A stretch of 64,000 nt of DNA, taken from NCBI RefSeq assembly GCF_016908295.1, contig NZ_JAFBDO010000001.1, positions 682,001 through 746,000 on the forward strand. Reading direction: 5' to 3'. Position 1 is the first letter of the stretch. Every line of letters begins with the position of its first letter. The notes beneath the pieces were generated by a model that saw nothing but the letters and a program-made list of their open reading frames with translations, made no database searches and was not told where the DNA came from. The DNA is from Thalassobacillus pellis. GTDB lineage: Bacteria; Bacillota; Bacilli; Bacillales; Halobacillaceae. Positions 18,765 through 28,122 of the stretch are shown one piece after another. A program made the position numbers and the translations under genes.

Positions 18765-19733
18765 TCATGGTTTAATGACTAGATTCGGTTTTTTCTTCAA
18801 GCTGTGGTCCCCATCGATGAATCTGACGGTTCCTGATTTTGCCCGCATAACGACAGTCTGGGTAGTAGCCTTCGTCCCTTTGAACTGGACTCCTTGAAGA
18901 AGCTCGCCATCTGTGACGCCTGTCGCCGCAAATATAGCATCTTCTCCTCCACAGAAATCCTCCATATACAGGACTTTATCAATATCAGTGATCCCCATCT
19001 CTGCACAGCGCTCTTTTTCTTCATCATTGGAAGGCAGCAATTTCCCCTGAATTTCTCCTCCCAGGCATTTCAAAGCGACTGCAGCGAGCACGCCCTCTGG
19101 AGCGCCGCCCGAGCCAAACAGGATATCGACACCTGTGTGGTCGAATGCTGTATTGATTGCAGCTGCGACGTCACCATCAGGAATCAATTTGATTCTTGCT
19201 CCTGCTTCCCTGATTTCATCAATAACCTTTTCATGCCTTTTTCTATTCAGAACGATGGCGACCACGTCTTCTACTTCTTTATTTTTAGCTTCAGCTACAG
19301 CCTTCAGATTGTCGGCAATCGATGCGTTGATATCAATCTTACCGACTGCCTCCGGGCCGACTGCGATTTTATCCATGTACATGTCCGGTGCATGCAGAAG
19401 CTGTCCATGATCAGCAATAGCAATGACAGCTAATGCGTTCCATGTTCCCTGTGCGACGATGTTTGTCCCTTCCAGCGGATCGACAGCTACATCCACACGC
19501 GGGCCATAGCCATTACCTAATTTTTCACCGATGTAAAGCATCGGTGCCTCATCCATTTCTCCTTCACCGATGACCACTGTGCCCTTCATCGGAACGGTAT
19601 CAAACACATCACGCATTGCAGACGTGGCAGCGTCATCCGCTTCATCTTTCTTCCCTCGTCCCATCCAGCGTGCTGATTTTAGTGCCGCCGCTTCGGTGAC
19701 ACGTACTAATTCCATTGTCAAACTTCTTTCCAT
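18765..19733 (-). CDS. glpX: Fructose-1,6-bisphosphatase, class II (GlpX)
   Basis: Dephosphorylates fructose 1,6-bisphosphate for gluconeogenesis. The 322-residue protein carries metal-site motifs [11 protein letters not shown] and DPLEGTN, and the substrate loop [15 protein letters not shown]. The first ATG ([10 protein letters not shown]) was kept because GAGAGG is correctly spaced and B. subtilis GlpX begins the same way. In gluconeogenic flux it acts against the aldolase direction encoded at 21964 (fba). Confidence 0.95.
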   Translation of the reverse strand: MERSLTMELVRVTEAAALKSARWMGRGKKDEADDAATSAMRDVFDTVPMKGTVVIGEGEMDEAPMLYIGEKLGNGYGPRVDVAVDPLEGTNIVAQGTWNALAVIAIADHGQLLHAPDMYMDKIAVGPEAVGKIDINASIADNLKAVAEAKNKEVEDVVAIVLNRKRHEKVIDEIREAGARIKLIPDGDVAAAINTAFDHTGVDILFGSGGAPEGVLAAVALKCLGGEIQGKLLPSNDEEKERCAEMGITDIDKVLYMEDFCGGEDAIFAATGVTDGELLQGVQFKGTKATTQTVVMRAKSGTVRFIDGDHSLKKKPNLVIKP

Positions 19734-19799
19734 GGTTTTTCCTCTCCCATTCGAATAAGAATTTTCCTCATCTCCATGGAAACAATAGTTGGCAATTTC

Positions 19800-21083
19800 C
19801 TAGTTTTGAAACTGCTCGACTTCCTGTTCTGACATCTCCTCATGCCAGATAGTCGCACCTAAATTCGTAAGCTTTTCAGCAAGGTCCTCATATCCTCGCT
19901 CAATATGCTCGATTCCTGTAACTTCAGTTACTCCTTTTGCCATTAGGCCTGCAATGACGAGTGCTGCACCAGCACGCAGATCACTCGCTTTCACCTTCGC
20001 CCCTTCTAACCTGGAAGGACCGGAAATAATTGCAGAACCGCCTTCCACTTTAATGCTTGCGTTCATTCTGCGTAACTCGTCAATATGCTTGAACCGAGCC
20101 TGGTAAATGGTGTCGGTGACAACACCAGTACCATTCGCTTTGGTAAGCAATGCGGTAAATGGCTGCTGCAGGTCAGTCGGAAAACCTGGATGTACGAGTG
20201 TTTTGATATCGACGCTACGCAAATTGTCACTCGTTTTGATGAACAGCTGTTCATCACCTTCTTCCACCGTGACGCCCATTTCGCGCAATTTTGCAAGCAA
20301 TGACTCTAAATGCTGTGGAATGACGTTATCGATGATCATTTCCTCGCCAAGTGCAGCTGCTAGAATAGTATAAGTCCCTGCTTCAATGCGATCCGGGATA
20401 ATCGTATGGTTGCACCCGCTTAAGCGTTCCACGCCTTCGATACGGATCACATCTGTACCGGCTCCTTTGATTTTCGCTCCCATGCTCGAGAGCAGGGTAG
20501 CGACATCAATGATTTCCGGTTCTTTTGCGGCGTTTTCAATGATAGTCTTCCCTTTGGCACGAACGGCAGCGAGCATGATGTTGATAGTGGCCCCAACACT
20601 GACGACGTCAAGGTAAATCCTCGCACCTCTGAGTTCCTCAGCTCGGAGGTAGATGGCACCTTGTTCATTCGTCACTTGTGCTCCAAGTGCCTCAAAGCCT
20701 TTGATATGCTGATCGATCGGCCTCGGGCCCAAGTGGCATCCGCCAGGCAGACCGATAACGGCTTTTTTGAACCGGCCGAGCATCGCGCCCATGAAATAGT
20801 AAGAAGCTCTTAGCTTCTTTACTTTTCCATTCGGCAATGGCATCGAAATCATTTCAGACGGGTCAATGCGTATTGTCTGACCTTCTTTGGTCACCGTACC
20901 ACCGATTTCCTCGAGGAGATCCCCAAGAATCTGCAAGTCAGAAATTTTCGGCAGACCCTCAATGGTCACAGGGGAATCTGCCAATATCGCAGCCGGTAGT
21001 AAAGCGACAGCACTATTTTTCGCACCGCCGATTCTCACTGTTCCGTTCAACCTTTTTCCGCCTTCTACTAATAGTTTTCGCAT
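19800..21083 (-). CDS. murA: UDP-N-acetylglucosamine 1-carboxyvinyltransferase
   Basis: Transfers enolpyruvate from PEP to UDP-GlcNAc, the committed step of peptidoglycan synthesis. The 427-residue protein has [20 protein letters not shown] at the N-terminus, and the flexible catalytic loop [15 protein letters not shown], whose Cys is the fosfomycin target. It also has the AGTYTILAA and [11 protein letters not shown] segments. From its location between fsa and glpX this is the MurZ/MurAB-type paralogue of Bacillus. GCGAGGAG precedes the ATG at 21081-21083; the longer frame is unsupported. Confidence 0.94.
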   Translation of the reverse strand: MRKLLVEGGKRLNGTVRIGGAKNSAVALLPAAILADSPVTIEGLPKISDLQILGDLLEEIGGTVTKEGQTIRIDPSEMISMPLPNGKVKKLRASYYFMGAMLGRFKKAVIGLPGGCHLGPRPIDQHIKGFEALGAQVTNEQGAIYLRAEELRGARIYLDVVSVGATINIMLAAVRAKGKTIIENAAKEPEIIDVATLLSSMGAKIKGAGTDVIRIEGVERLSGCNHTIIPDRIEAGTYTILAAALGEEMIIDNVIPQHLESLLAKLREMGVTVEEGDEQLFIKTSDNLRSVDIKTLVHPGFPTDLQQPFTALLTKANGTGVVTDTIYQARFKHIDELRRMNASIKVEGGSAIISGPSRLEGAKVKASDLRAGAALVIAGLMAKGVTEVTGIEHIERGYEDLAEKLTNLGATIWHEEMSEQEVEQFQN

Positions 21084-21227
21084 GTCTAACTCCTCGCTTT
21101 TAATCCCGCAATCATAAGTGGTACTCATGATTGTCCGATTGATCAGAATAAGGAAACAGTTTTTCCCAGTAATCCGGGGTGTGCTTTTCCTGTGCCGTTA
21201 GTTTGCACATTTTTTCCAATTTCATGC

Positions 21228-21869
21228 TTACTTTTGTTGGTTCCAATCGGCTAAAAATTTCTCGATTCCCTGATCAGTGAGCGGATGCTTGACAAGCTGC
21301 TGCAATACCTTGATTGGAACTGTTGCGATATGCGCTCCATGGAGTGCAGCTTCCGTAACGTGGACAGGATGGCGTATAGACGCGGCAATGATCTCAGATT
21401 CAATGCCATGACGGTCAAAAATTTCGGAAATTTGAGCAATCAGGTCCATACCATTATGACCGATGTCATCCAGGCGGCCCAAAAATGGAGAAACGTACGC
21501 TGCTCCTGCCCGCGCAGCAAGCAGGGCCTGGTTTGCGGAAAAAATCAGCGTAACATTCACTTTAATATTCAAATCAGCCAGGGCTTTTACTGCTTTCAAG
21601 CCCTCCAATGTCATTGGAACTTTTACAGTAATATTCGGCGCAATAGCTGCAAGTTCCTTCCCTTCCTTGATCATTCCCTCTGCATCCTCTGAAACTACCT
21701 CTGCACTGACAGAGCCTTTCACTTCATCAGTAATTTCCTGCAAGCGATCATGGAACGAAACACCTTCTTTGGCTACCAGACTCGGATTAGTTGTTACACC
21801 GGCAAGTACCCCTAGAGCGTTCGCTTCTTTTATATCCTCAATGTTAGCTGTATCAACGAAGAATTTCAT
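21228..21869 (-). CDS. fsa: Transaldolase-like protein (FSA/TalC type)
   Basis: Small (213-residue) TIM-barrel aldolase of the transaldolase/fructose-6-phosphate aldolase subgroup. The N-terminus [29 protein letters not shown] and the Schiff-base strand [17 protein letters not shown] are clear. [22 protein letters not shown] follows. Most Bacillus orthologues (YwjH/TalC) have transaldolase activity in the pentose phosphate pathway; which activity applies here cannot be told from sequence. The start has GGGGAGG upstream. Confidence 0.9.
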   Translation of the reverse strand: MKFFVDTANIEDIKEANALGVLAGVTTNPSLVAKEGVSFHDRLQEITDEVKGSVSAEVVSEDAEGMIKEGKELAAIAPNITVKVPMTLEGLKAVKALADLNIKVNVTLIFSANQALLAARAGAAYVSPFLGRLDDIGHNGMDLIAQISEIFDRHGIESEIIAASIRHPVHVTEAALHGAHIATVPIKVLQQLVKHPLTDQGIEKFLADWNQQK

Positions 21870-21916
21870 TTGTATATTCCTCCCCATTTCCAATGGTTGC
21901 GTTTTCAAATCATGCT

Positions 21917-21951
21917 GAAAAGGAAACCGTTTTTAGACAAACGGCTTCCTT
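21917..21951 (-). terminator. Terminator of fba
   Basis: GGAAGCCGTTT...AAACGGTTTCC hairpin with TTTT on the minus strand, just after the fba stop. Confidence 0.8.
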
Positions 21952-21963
21952 GATACGTGCTTT

Positions 21964-22827
21964 TTATGCTTGATTAGACGAACCGAATTCACGCATTTTA
22001 CCGATCACTGTTTCTTTGATGGCGTCGCGTCCTGGTCCAAGATATTTACGCGGGTCATATAGGTCTGGTTTTTCAGCCAGTACTTCTCTTACTTTTTTAC
22101 CTTGAGCAATTTGGTTTTCCGTGTTTACATTGATTTTAGCTGTCCCGAAAGAGATCGCCTTTTTAATATCATGAGTAGGAATTCCTGTTCCACCATGAAG
22201 GACAAGCGGCTTGTCTACAAGACCCATGATTTCTTCCATACGGTCGAAACCAAGGTTCGGTTCACCCTTATATGGTCCATGGACAGAGCCAAGGGCCGGG
22301 GCAAATACGTCAACGTTTGTTTCGTCAACCAGCTGCTTACATTCAGAAGGGATGGCATACGCTGCTTCTGCATCCTCTACGATGATATCATCTTCTTGTC
22401 CACCTACACGGCCAAGTTCTGCTTCAACGGATACACCGTGGATGTGAGCAAGCTCTACAACTTTTTTCGTAACAGCGATGTTTTCATCAAGCGGGCCGTG
22501 GGAAGCATCAATCATGACAGACGTAAAGCCGGCATGTATCGCTTCTGCACACTTTTCAAAACTGGAACCGTGGTCAAGATGGATAGCAACTGGAACAGTG
22601 GTTCCATATGAGTCCATCAATGCTTTAACCATAGAAACAACAACATTGAATCCACCCATATATTTTGCGGCACCTTCGGAAACTCCGAGGATGACTGGTG
22701 ATTTCTCTTCTTCTGCAGCTTGCAGAATCGCTTGCGCATACTCTAAATTGTTAAGGTTGAACTGGCCGACACCGTAGCGTTCTTCCTTAGCCGTTTCGAG
22801 CATTTCCTTCATTGATACTAAAGGCAT
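21964..22827 (-). CDS. fba: Fructose-bisphosphate aldolase, class II
   Basis: Zinc-dependent aldolase of glycolysis and gluconeogenesis. The 287-residue protein shows AIHLDHGSS (zinc His and catalytic Asp), the zinc-site Glu in [18 protein letters not shown] and VLHGGTGIP, and the phosphate loop [12 protein letters not shown] strong GAAGGAGGAG site precedes the ATG. It is transcribed toward fsa from a promoter about 140 bases upstream, with a terminator between them. Confidence 0.96.
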   Translation of the reverse strand: MPLVSMKEMLETAKEERYGVGQFNLNNLEYAQAILQAAEEEKSPVILGVSEGAAKYMGGFNVVVSMVKALMDSYGTTVPVAIHLDHGSSFEKCAEAIHAGFTSVMIDASHGPLDENIAVTKKVVELAHIHGVSVEAELGRVGGQEDDIIVEDAEAAYAIPSECKQLVDETNVDVFAPALGSVHGPYKGEPNLGFDRMEEIMGLVDKPLVLHGGTGIPTHDIKKAISFGTAKINVNTENQIAQGKKVREVLAEKPDLYDPRKYLGPGRDAIKETVIGKMREFGSSNQA

Positions 22828-22968
22828 GAAAGCTCCTCCTTCAAAATTGGGTATATTATTACCAGCACGTTTACAGATACGATGATGATCGCAGGAACCC
22901 GTCAGCCTCCAGTTCGGAAAGGGGCTGCCAGAATTAAAAACATGCTATGTAAGTTCAGTCACAGTAAT

Positions 22969-22997
22969 AGAATACCAATACCCAAAGGAAGGTGCAA
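22969..22997 (-). promoter_or_regulatory. Candidate sigma-A promoter of fba
   Basis: TTGCAC (22992-22997), 17-base spacer, TATTCT (22969-22974) on the minus strand, giving a leader of about 135 bases. Confidence 0.4.
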
Positions 22998-23041
22998 CAC
23001 TACCATTTGAATAGAACGCTTACATCAGGAAAAAATGTTTA

Positions 23042-23410
23042 TCAATTTTTACCATTAAGTATATCAGCTATCATTTCCTTTACGTCAATAATGTTAAAAG
23101 GCTTTGAAATCACTTTTCGGACAAAGTGAAAATCTTTTTCTTCCCCAAGACTATCGACCGATAATCCTGTCATCAGAATGGCTGGTTTTTCATATCCTTC
23201 TTCCTTCAAATGATGCAGCAGTTCCCCGCCATTCATGACCGGCAAATTGTAGTCTACCAGGATGAGGTCCGGGTTGTTCCCTTTGATATATTCCAAGGCC
23301 TCCTGACCTGTTTCCTTACAGCTAACCTGGAATCCTTCGCTTTTGATGACTTCCTCCAGCAGCATTCTTATCCCAGGCTGATCATCTACAATCAATACTC
23401 GCTTGGCCAT
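23042..23410 (-). CDS. spo0F: Sporulation phosphorelay response regulator Spo0F
   Basis: Single-domain receiver that takes phosphate from sporulation kinases and passes it to Spo0B. The 122-residue protein has acidic pair Asp9-Asp10, phosphoacceptor Asp53 (LVDYN), Thr81 (LMTG) and Lys103 (SKPF). The helix-1 sequence DDQPGIRMLLEEV closely matches the Spo0F partner-binding surface. No output domain follows. The middle (QVSCKETGQEALEYIKGN) is more diverged than in B. subtilis. Synteny between fba and ywjG supports the name. Confidence 0.85.
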   Translation of the reverse strand: MAKRVLIVDDQPGIRMLLEEVIKSEGFQVSCKETGQEALEYIKGNNPDLILVDYNLPVMNGGELLHHLKEEGYEKPAILMTGLSVDSLGEEKDFHFVRKVISKPFNIIDVKEMIADILNGKN

Positions 23411-23439
23411 GATTCTCCCCTACCTTTCGAACTTTTATC

Positions 23440-23469
23440 ATAGTATGAATAATAGCTCACTCATTTCAA
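23440..23469 (-). promoter_or_regulatory. Candidate sigma-A promoter of spo0F
   Basis: TTGAAA (23464-23469), 18-base spacer, TACTAT (23440-23445) on the minus strand. Confidence 0.35.
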
Positions 23470-23496
23470 TTCTTGACGATGGCCTGTTTCTCCTGC
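23469..23496 (-). promoter_or_regulatory. Candidate sigma-H promoter of spo0F
   Basis: GCAGGAGAA (23488-23496), 12-base spacer, CAAGAAT (23469-23475) on the minus strand, close to the RNAGGAWWW-N12-RNNGAAT pattern. B. subtilis spo0F also has both vegetative and sigma-H promoters. Confidence 0.5.
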
Positions 23497-23574
23497 CGAA
23501 ATTTGGGAAAATGCAACCTATTTCCCAACAAATTGGTAAAATATCTGTGTTTATTTAAAAAGATGCAGGATTTA

Positions 23575-23581
23575 TGTCGAA
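23575..23581 (+). promoter_or_regulatory. Candidate Spo0A box
   Basis: TGTCGAA with A/T flanks in the divergent spo0F/ywjG region. This matches the consensus 0A box, but a seven-base match alone is weak. Confidence 0.35.
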
Positions 23582-23596
23582 AGATTCCTCCCTGTA

Positions 23597-23625
23597 TTGT
23601 TTTCCATACAAGGTTTCCGTATGGT
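23597..23625 (+). promoter_or_regulatory. Candidate promoter of ywjG
   Basis: TTGTTT (23597-23602), 17-base spacer, TATGGT (23620-23625), about 45 bases before the ATG. Confidence 0.35.
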
Positions 23626-23678
23626 ATAACTATGCTGCAAAGCTCCATACAGAAATTTCATTAAAGGTGGTATGTTTC

Positions 23679-24194
23679 ATGCTCAAAATGCTGACCACAC
23701 AACTGACAGGTAAATTTCAGCAGATTCAGGAAAAAGAGGAATTCGCTATCGAAGATGCCGCCAGGGCGCTTGCCCAGGCTATCGTCGGTGATGGCAAAAT
23801 ATATGTGAAGGGCTTTGGAGAAATGAAAGCCCTGGAAGCGGAAATGCTCAAAGGAAAAGAAACCTTGCCTAAATGCTTTCGCTACAAGGAAGACGTCACT
23901 TTAAGCGATATCGACCGAATAATTATCGCCTCCCGATTCACAGATGACGAAGACGCCATTGTACTGACGGAAAAAGCACAGGAGCAAGGAGCACAGGTCA
24001 TCAGCTTGTCTGCCGCGGACGATTCTGATGATCCCTCAAAGCAGCAAGCTGATTTCCATATTGATACAAAGGTGACCGACTCCCTGCTTCCGTTTGATAT
24101 GGAGCGCATCTGCTTTCCCGCCGTCCTGACAATGCTATATGCGTATTACGGCATTTTTGTAACAGTAAAAGAAATTCTGTCTGAATATGAATGA
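23679..24194 (+). CDS. ywjG: YwjG, DUF2529 family protein
   Basis: A 171-residue cytoplasmic protein of unknown function. It shows an alternating helix-strand pattern typical of SIS-like sugar-phosphate folds (IVGDGKIYVKGFGEMKALEAE, DRIIIASRFTDDEDA, GAQVISLSAAD). The SIS resemblance is inferred from pattern only. It is transcribed divergently from spo0F and convergently to pyrG, as in B. subtilis. AAAGGTGG lies eight bases before the chosen ATG; the longer upstream frame overlaps the promoter region. Confidence 0.82.
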   Translation: MLKMLTTQLTGKFQQIQEKEEFAIEDAARALAQAIVGDGKIYVKGFGEMKALEAEMLKGKETLPKCFRYKEDVTLSDIDRIIIASRFTDDEDAIVLTEKAQEQGAQVISLSAADDSDDPSKQQADFHIDTKVTDSLLPFDMERICFPAVLTMLYAYYGIFVTVKEILSEYE

Positions 24195-24415
24195 TAAAAA
24201 AGTTCTTATAATCTTAAGGAACTGGTCGTCGATTCTCACGCCAGGGATTGCTCGCTGATCAGAATTTGATCGCCCAGCAGTGAAATCGAGAATACGATCG
24301 CCACGCAGGAAAATATGCTTGTCGATTGCCAGAACTCATACCGACGGGTGCTAAAAAGTCATGCTCTGAGGTCACGACTTCCTTATTATTCCTTCAACAG
24401 TACAGCGTGCGAGAT

Positions 24416-24527
24416 ATCGGCGGAATATGGGCTGAAATCAGCGGAACGAAGCCGTTATCAGCGGATCAAAGCTCAGAATCAGCGGACGGGGCACAAAATC
24501 AGCGGAGGGACACCTGGAATCAGCGGA
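24416..24527 (+). repeat. Array of six ATCAGCGGA cores at 20-21 bp intervals
   Basis: Cores start at 24416 (ATCGGCGGA), 24437, 24457, 24478, 24498 and 24519, so the steps are 21, 20, 21, 20, 21. The 11-12 base spacers differ in sequence. It is part of a 522-base gene-free stretch (24195-24716) between ywjG and pyrG. Looser TGCTCG/GATCGCC motifs occur at 24248-24321. Confidence 0.85.
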
Positions 24528-24592
24528 GCAAGGCTCTAGGTTTAATAAACAAAAAATCATGAAGGAATAGTTTATGATATCCTAATTAAAGA

Positions 24593-24637
24593 CAAAAAGG
24601 TCTGTATGGACATAAAAATCCATACAGACCTTTTTTT
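24593..24637. terminator. Terminator of pyrG, possibly bidirectional
   Basis: AAAAAGGTCTGTATGGA/TCCATACAGACCTTTTT hairpin flanked by A-run and T-run, so it can serve pyrG on the minus strand and ywjG on the plus strand. Confidence 0.9.
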
Positions 24638-24716
24638 ATAAATCCTATCTTTTCTCTTTGATCGCCTTCACACAGCGAGCGGGGAAACTAGATCCAGAAG
24701 GAGTATGTCCACTTGC

Positions 24717-26336
<1,620 letters not shown>

Positions 26337-26501
26337 TTATTTAAAGTTAGCATTACTTCCCATTTTTAAACACGGGCAGCACCAAATAATGAAGGAATGG
26401 CAAGCAGGATGCCTGCTTACCATACGCTTGCAAGGACATATTTCTGGGTTGATGATTCACTGGAATTTATGAAGCAGCAACCTTTTAAAGATAGACTAAA
26501 T

Positions 26502-26532
26502 AAAAAAAACGCCCCCCTGTTATGGGGAGCGT
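26502..26532 (-). promoter_or_regulatory. pyrG leader attenuator hairpin (CTP-sensing)
   Basis: In the pyrG leader an ACGCTCCCC/GGGGGGCG hairpin is followed by eight T. The transcript is predicted to begin GGGCTCTT (+1 at 26564). In B. subtilis, low CTP causes repeated G addition at a GGGC start, and the poly-G pairs with the C/U-rich arm of just such a hairpin and prevents termination. All elements of that mechanism are visible here. The same hairpin would also end rpoE transcripts. The stretch 26319-26501 holds no gene. Confidence 0.75.
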
Positions 26533-26571
26533 AAAATTTCAACGTTCGCATTTTTTAAGAGCCCAAATAAG

Positions 26572-26600
26572 ATTGTACTTATTTACGATTTGAAAGTCAA
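26572..26600 (-). promoter_or_regulatory. Sigma-A promoter of pyrG
   Basis: TTGACT (26595-26600), 17-base spacer, TACAAT (26572-26577) on the minus strand. Seven bases later comes GGGC (26561-26564), the slippage-prone start. It begins about nine bases after the rpoE stop. Confidence 0.8.
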
Positions 26601-26608
26601 GCATTCGA

Positions 26609-27142
26609 TCAAAGGTCGTCGTCTTCCTCATCCTCATCATCGTCACCGATGAAGCTGATGTCATCTTCAATGACTTCTTCCTCTTCTTCATCCAAATCAT
26701 CTTTGTCATAATCACCGTCAAAACCATCATCAGATTCATCGTCCAAATCTAATTCATCATCTTCGAGATCCAAATCTTCTTCCAAATCCTCGTCAAGGAT
26801 AGCGTCATCCTCTATGGCAGCCTTACGTTTTTTCGACTTTTTCTTCTTGCGTTTCTTTGGCAGGTTGGAAATTTCCTCTTCCATTTGCTCCACTGGATAC
26901 CAGCGTTTCAGTCCCCACTTATTCGTACCAATGGTCATGAATCCGCCATCGATGTTCATATCGGTATAGAACTGAGCAATATAATCTTCTTGTTGCTGTT
27001 TCGTATAACCTTTCATATCAGCAATTTTATAGAACAGGTCATTGAAGTCGATTGCCTGGCGTTCGTCCTCCAGGATGATGGTGGCGAGGTCGATCATGGA
27101 CAATTCTTCGATACGGTCTTTGCTTAATTCTTTCAAACTCAA
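26609..27142 (-). CDS. rpoE: RNA polymerase delta subunit
   Basis: Delta subunit of Bacillota RNA polymerase, which speeds recycling and tunes promoter sensitivity to initiating NTPs. The 177-residue protein has the folded HARE-HTH N-domain (about 1-90, with YIAQFYTDMNIDGGFMTIG and WGLKRWYP). A lysine-rich bridge (KKRKKKKSKKRK) follows, then a long disordered acidic tail of D and E. The start is TTG at 27140-27142, nine bases after AAGGAG. No ATG lies nearby in frame with family similarity. Confidence 0.93.
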   Translation of the reverse strand: MSLKELSKDRIEELSMIDLATIILEDERQAIDFNDLFYKIADMKGYTKQQQEDYIAQFYTDMNIDGGFMTIGTNKWGLKRWYPVEQMEEEISNLPKKRKKKKSKKRKAAIEDDAILDEDLEEDLDLEDDELDLDDESDDGFDGDYDKDDLDEEEEEVIEDDISFIGDDDEDEEDDDL

Positions 27143-27342
27143 GGTCCAGCACTCCTTTAATGTTATTAATGTATAAGAGTATGTTTTTCCACAGGTTGTC
27201 ATTTAAGTCCATCTGCTTGTTAAACATATCATTGGAATCACACGAATCACATGGAACCATACCTATCATTATATGTTCAGCAAAACTAAAAATCAATGAT
27301 GTGCCATCAGGGATTGCAAGTAGTTCACACTTTTGGAATGAC

Positions 27343-27371
27343 TTGGTCTCCCAGCTTATTTATCGTAAAAT
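27343..27371 (+). promoter_or_regulatory. Candidate promoter of the small membrane-anchored protein
   Basis: TTGGTC (27343-27348), 17-base spacer, TAAAAT (27366-27371), about 47 bases before the ATG. Confidence 0.4.
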
Positions 27372-27417
27372 AAAGTTTATCCGAAGATTTGTAAAGTTAA
27401 ACAAAGGAGAGAGATTC

Positions 27418-27729
27418 ATGCGTTTTGCAAAATGGACAGTTATCATCATTGCCCTTGGGCTGTTTTGTACTTACTTATACAATAACTACGGGATAATTAA
27501 CACTGAACATATGACTGATGTGCAGATTGAAAAAAAAGTGCATGAAGGCAAAAATTATTATATTTATGTAGAAGATGAGAAGTTAAAGGTAAAGGATAAA
27601 AACACCTGGATGCTGCTCACTTCTGAAAAGCAATATGATCTGACTTATGAATGGTATGGAACCATTACTCCATATATCAAACAGATCAATCAAACCGGTG
27701 ATCATGATACTGTGGGTGGAGGGCATTAA
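27418..27729 (+). CDS. Small membrane-anchored protein of unknown function
   Basis: A 103-residue protein not recognised as a known family. It has a basic N-terminus followed by one hydrophobic segment (about 7-22, VIIIALGLFCTYLY). A hydrophilic, lysine- and tyrosine-rich exterior domain follows and ends in Thr-Gly-Asp-His-Asp-Thr-Val-Gly-Gly-Gly-His. This arrangement suggests a signal-anchored protein outside the membrane. The ATG has AAAGGAGAG at good spacing. It is the only plus-strand gene between ywjG and cls and is single. Confidence 0.65.
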   Translation: MRFAKWTVIIIALGLFCTYLYNNYGIINTEHMTDVQIEKKVHEGKNYYIYVEDEKLKVKDKNTWMLLTSEKQYDLTYEWYGTITPYIKQINQTGDHDTVGGGH

Positions 27730-27769
27730 CTTTTTATTGATATTCACGGCAGGAGATGCTCGCTAAAAA

Positions 27770-27810
27770 CGCTTGCCGCCTGATACTTGTCGCGGGCACG
27801 GCGTACAGCA
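27770..27810 (+). repeat. Fragment of dispersed repeat R2
   Basis: CGCTTGCCG...CGCGGGCACGGC matches the left part of the copy at 54106 with scattered changes; the right part is absent. Confidence 0.5.
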
Positions 27811-27882
27811 GGTAGATCTAAATTTCTTTGAGTTAAACTTCATGAAGAAATAGAAAGCATAGGATCCCTCAATATTAAAGTC

Positions 27883-27927
27883 AAAAACGGTCTGTTTGGA
27901 AATAAAACTCCATACAGACCGTTTTTT
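27883..27927. terminator. Hairpin terminator after the small membrane protein gene
   Basis: AAAAACGGTCTGT-TGGA/TCCA-ACAGACCGTTTTTT, very similar in sequence to the pyrG terminator at 24593. Confidence 0.8.
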
Positions 27928-27945
27928 CTAGTCAACTTCCATAAC

Positions 27946-28122
27946 GCGGGCTTCTGCTTATGCGGGGCGCGTCTGGCAAGCCCCTTCCGCTTTTATTTAT
28001 CCAGCTCCAGGGGCTAGAAGCTTGCGACATAAGCAGCCTCCCTCCTTCCGCCAAAGATCAGGCGGACTGCGGGCTTCTGCTTATGCGGGGCGCGTCTGAG
28101 CAAGCCCCCTCCGCTTTTATTA
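27946..28122. repeat. Composite extragenic repeat with two ~52 bp direct copies
   Basis: GCGGGCTTCTGCTTATGCGG and following bases occur at 27946-27999 and again at 28069-28122. Between them are a TCCGCC...GGCGGA stem and a CATAAGCAG that is the inverse of CTGCTTATG. The right copy overlaps the icmF stop codon. It is part of the 390-base gene-free stretch 27730-28119. Confidence 0.75.

Noticed and set aside
24416-24527. CRISPR array
   Set aside because: Repeats are only 9 bases and spacers 11-12, with no cas genes nearby; CRISPR repeats and spacers are about 25-40 bases.
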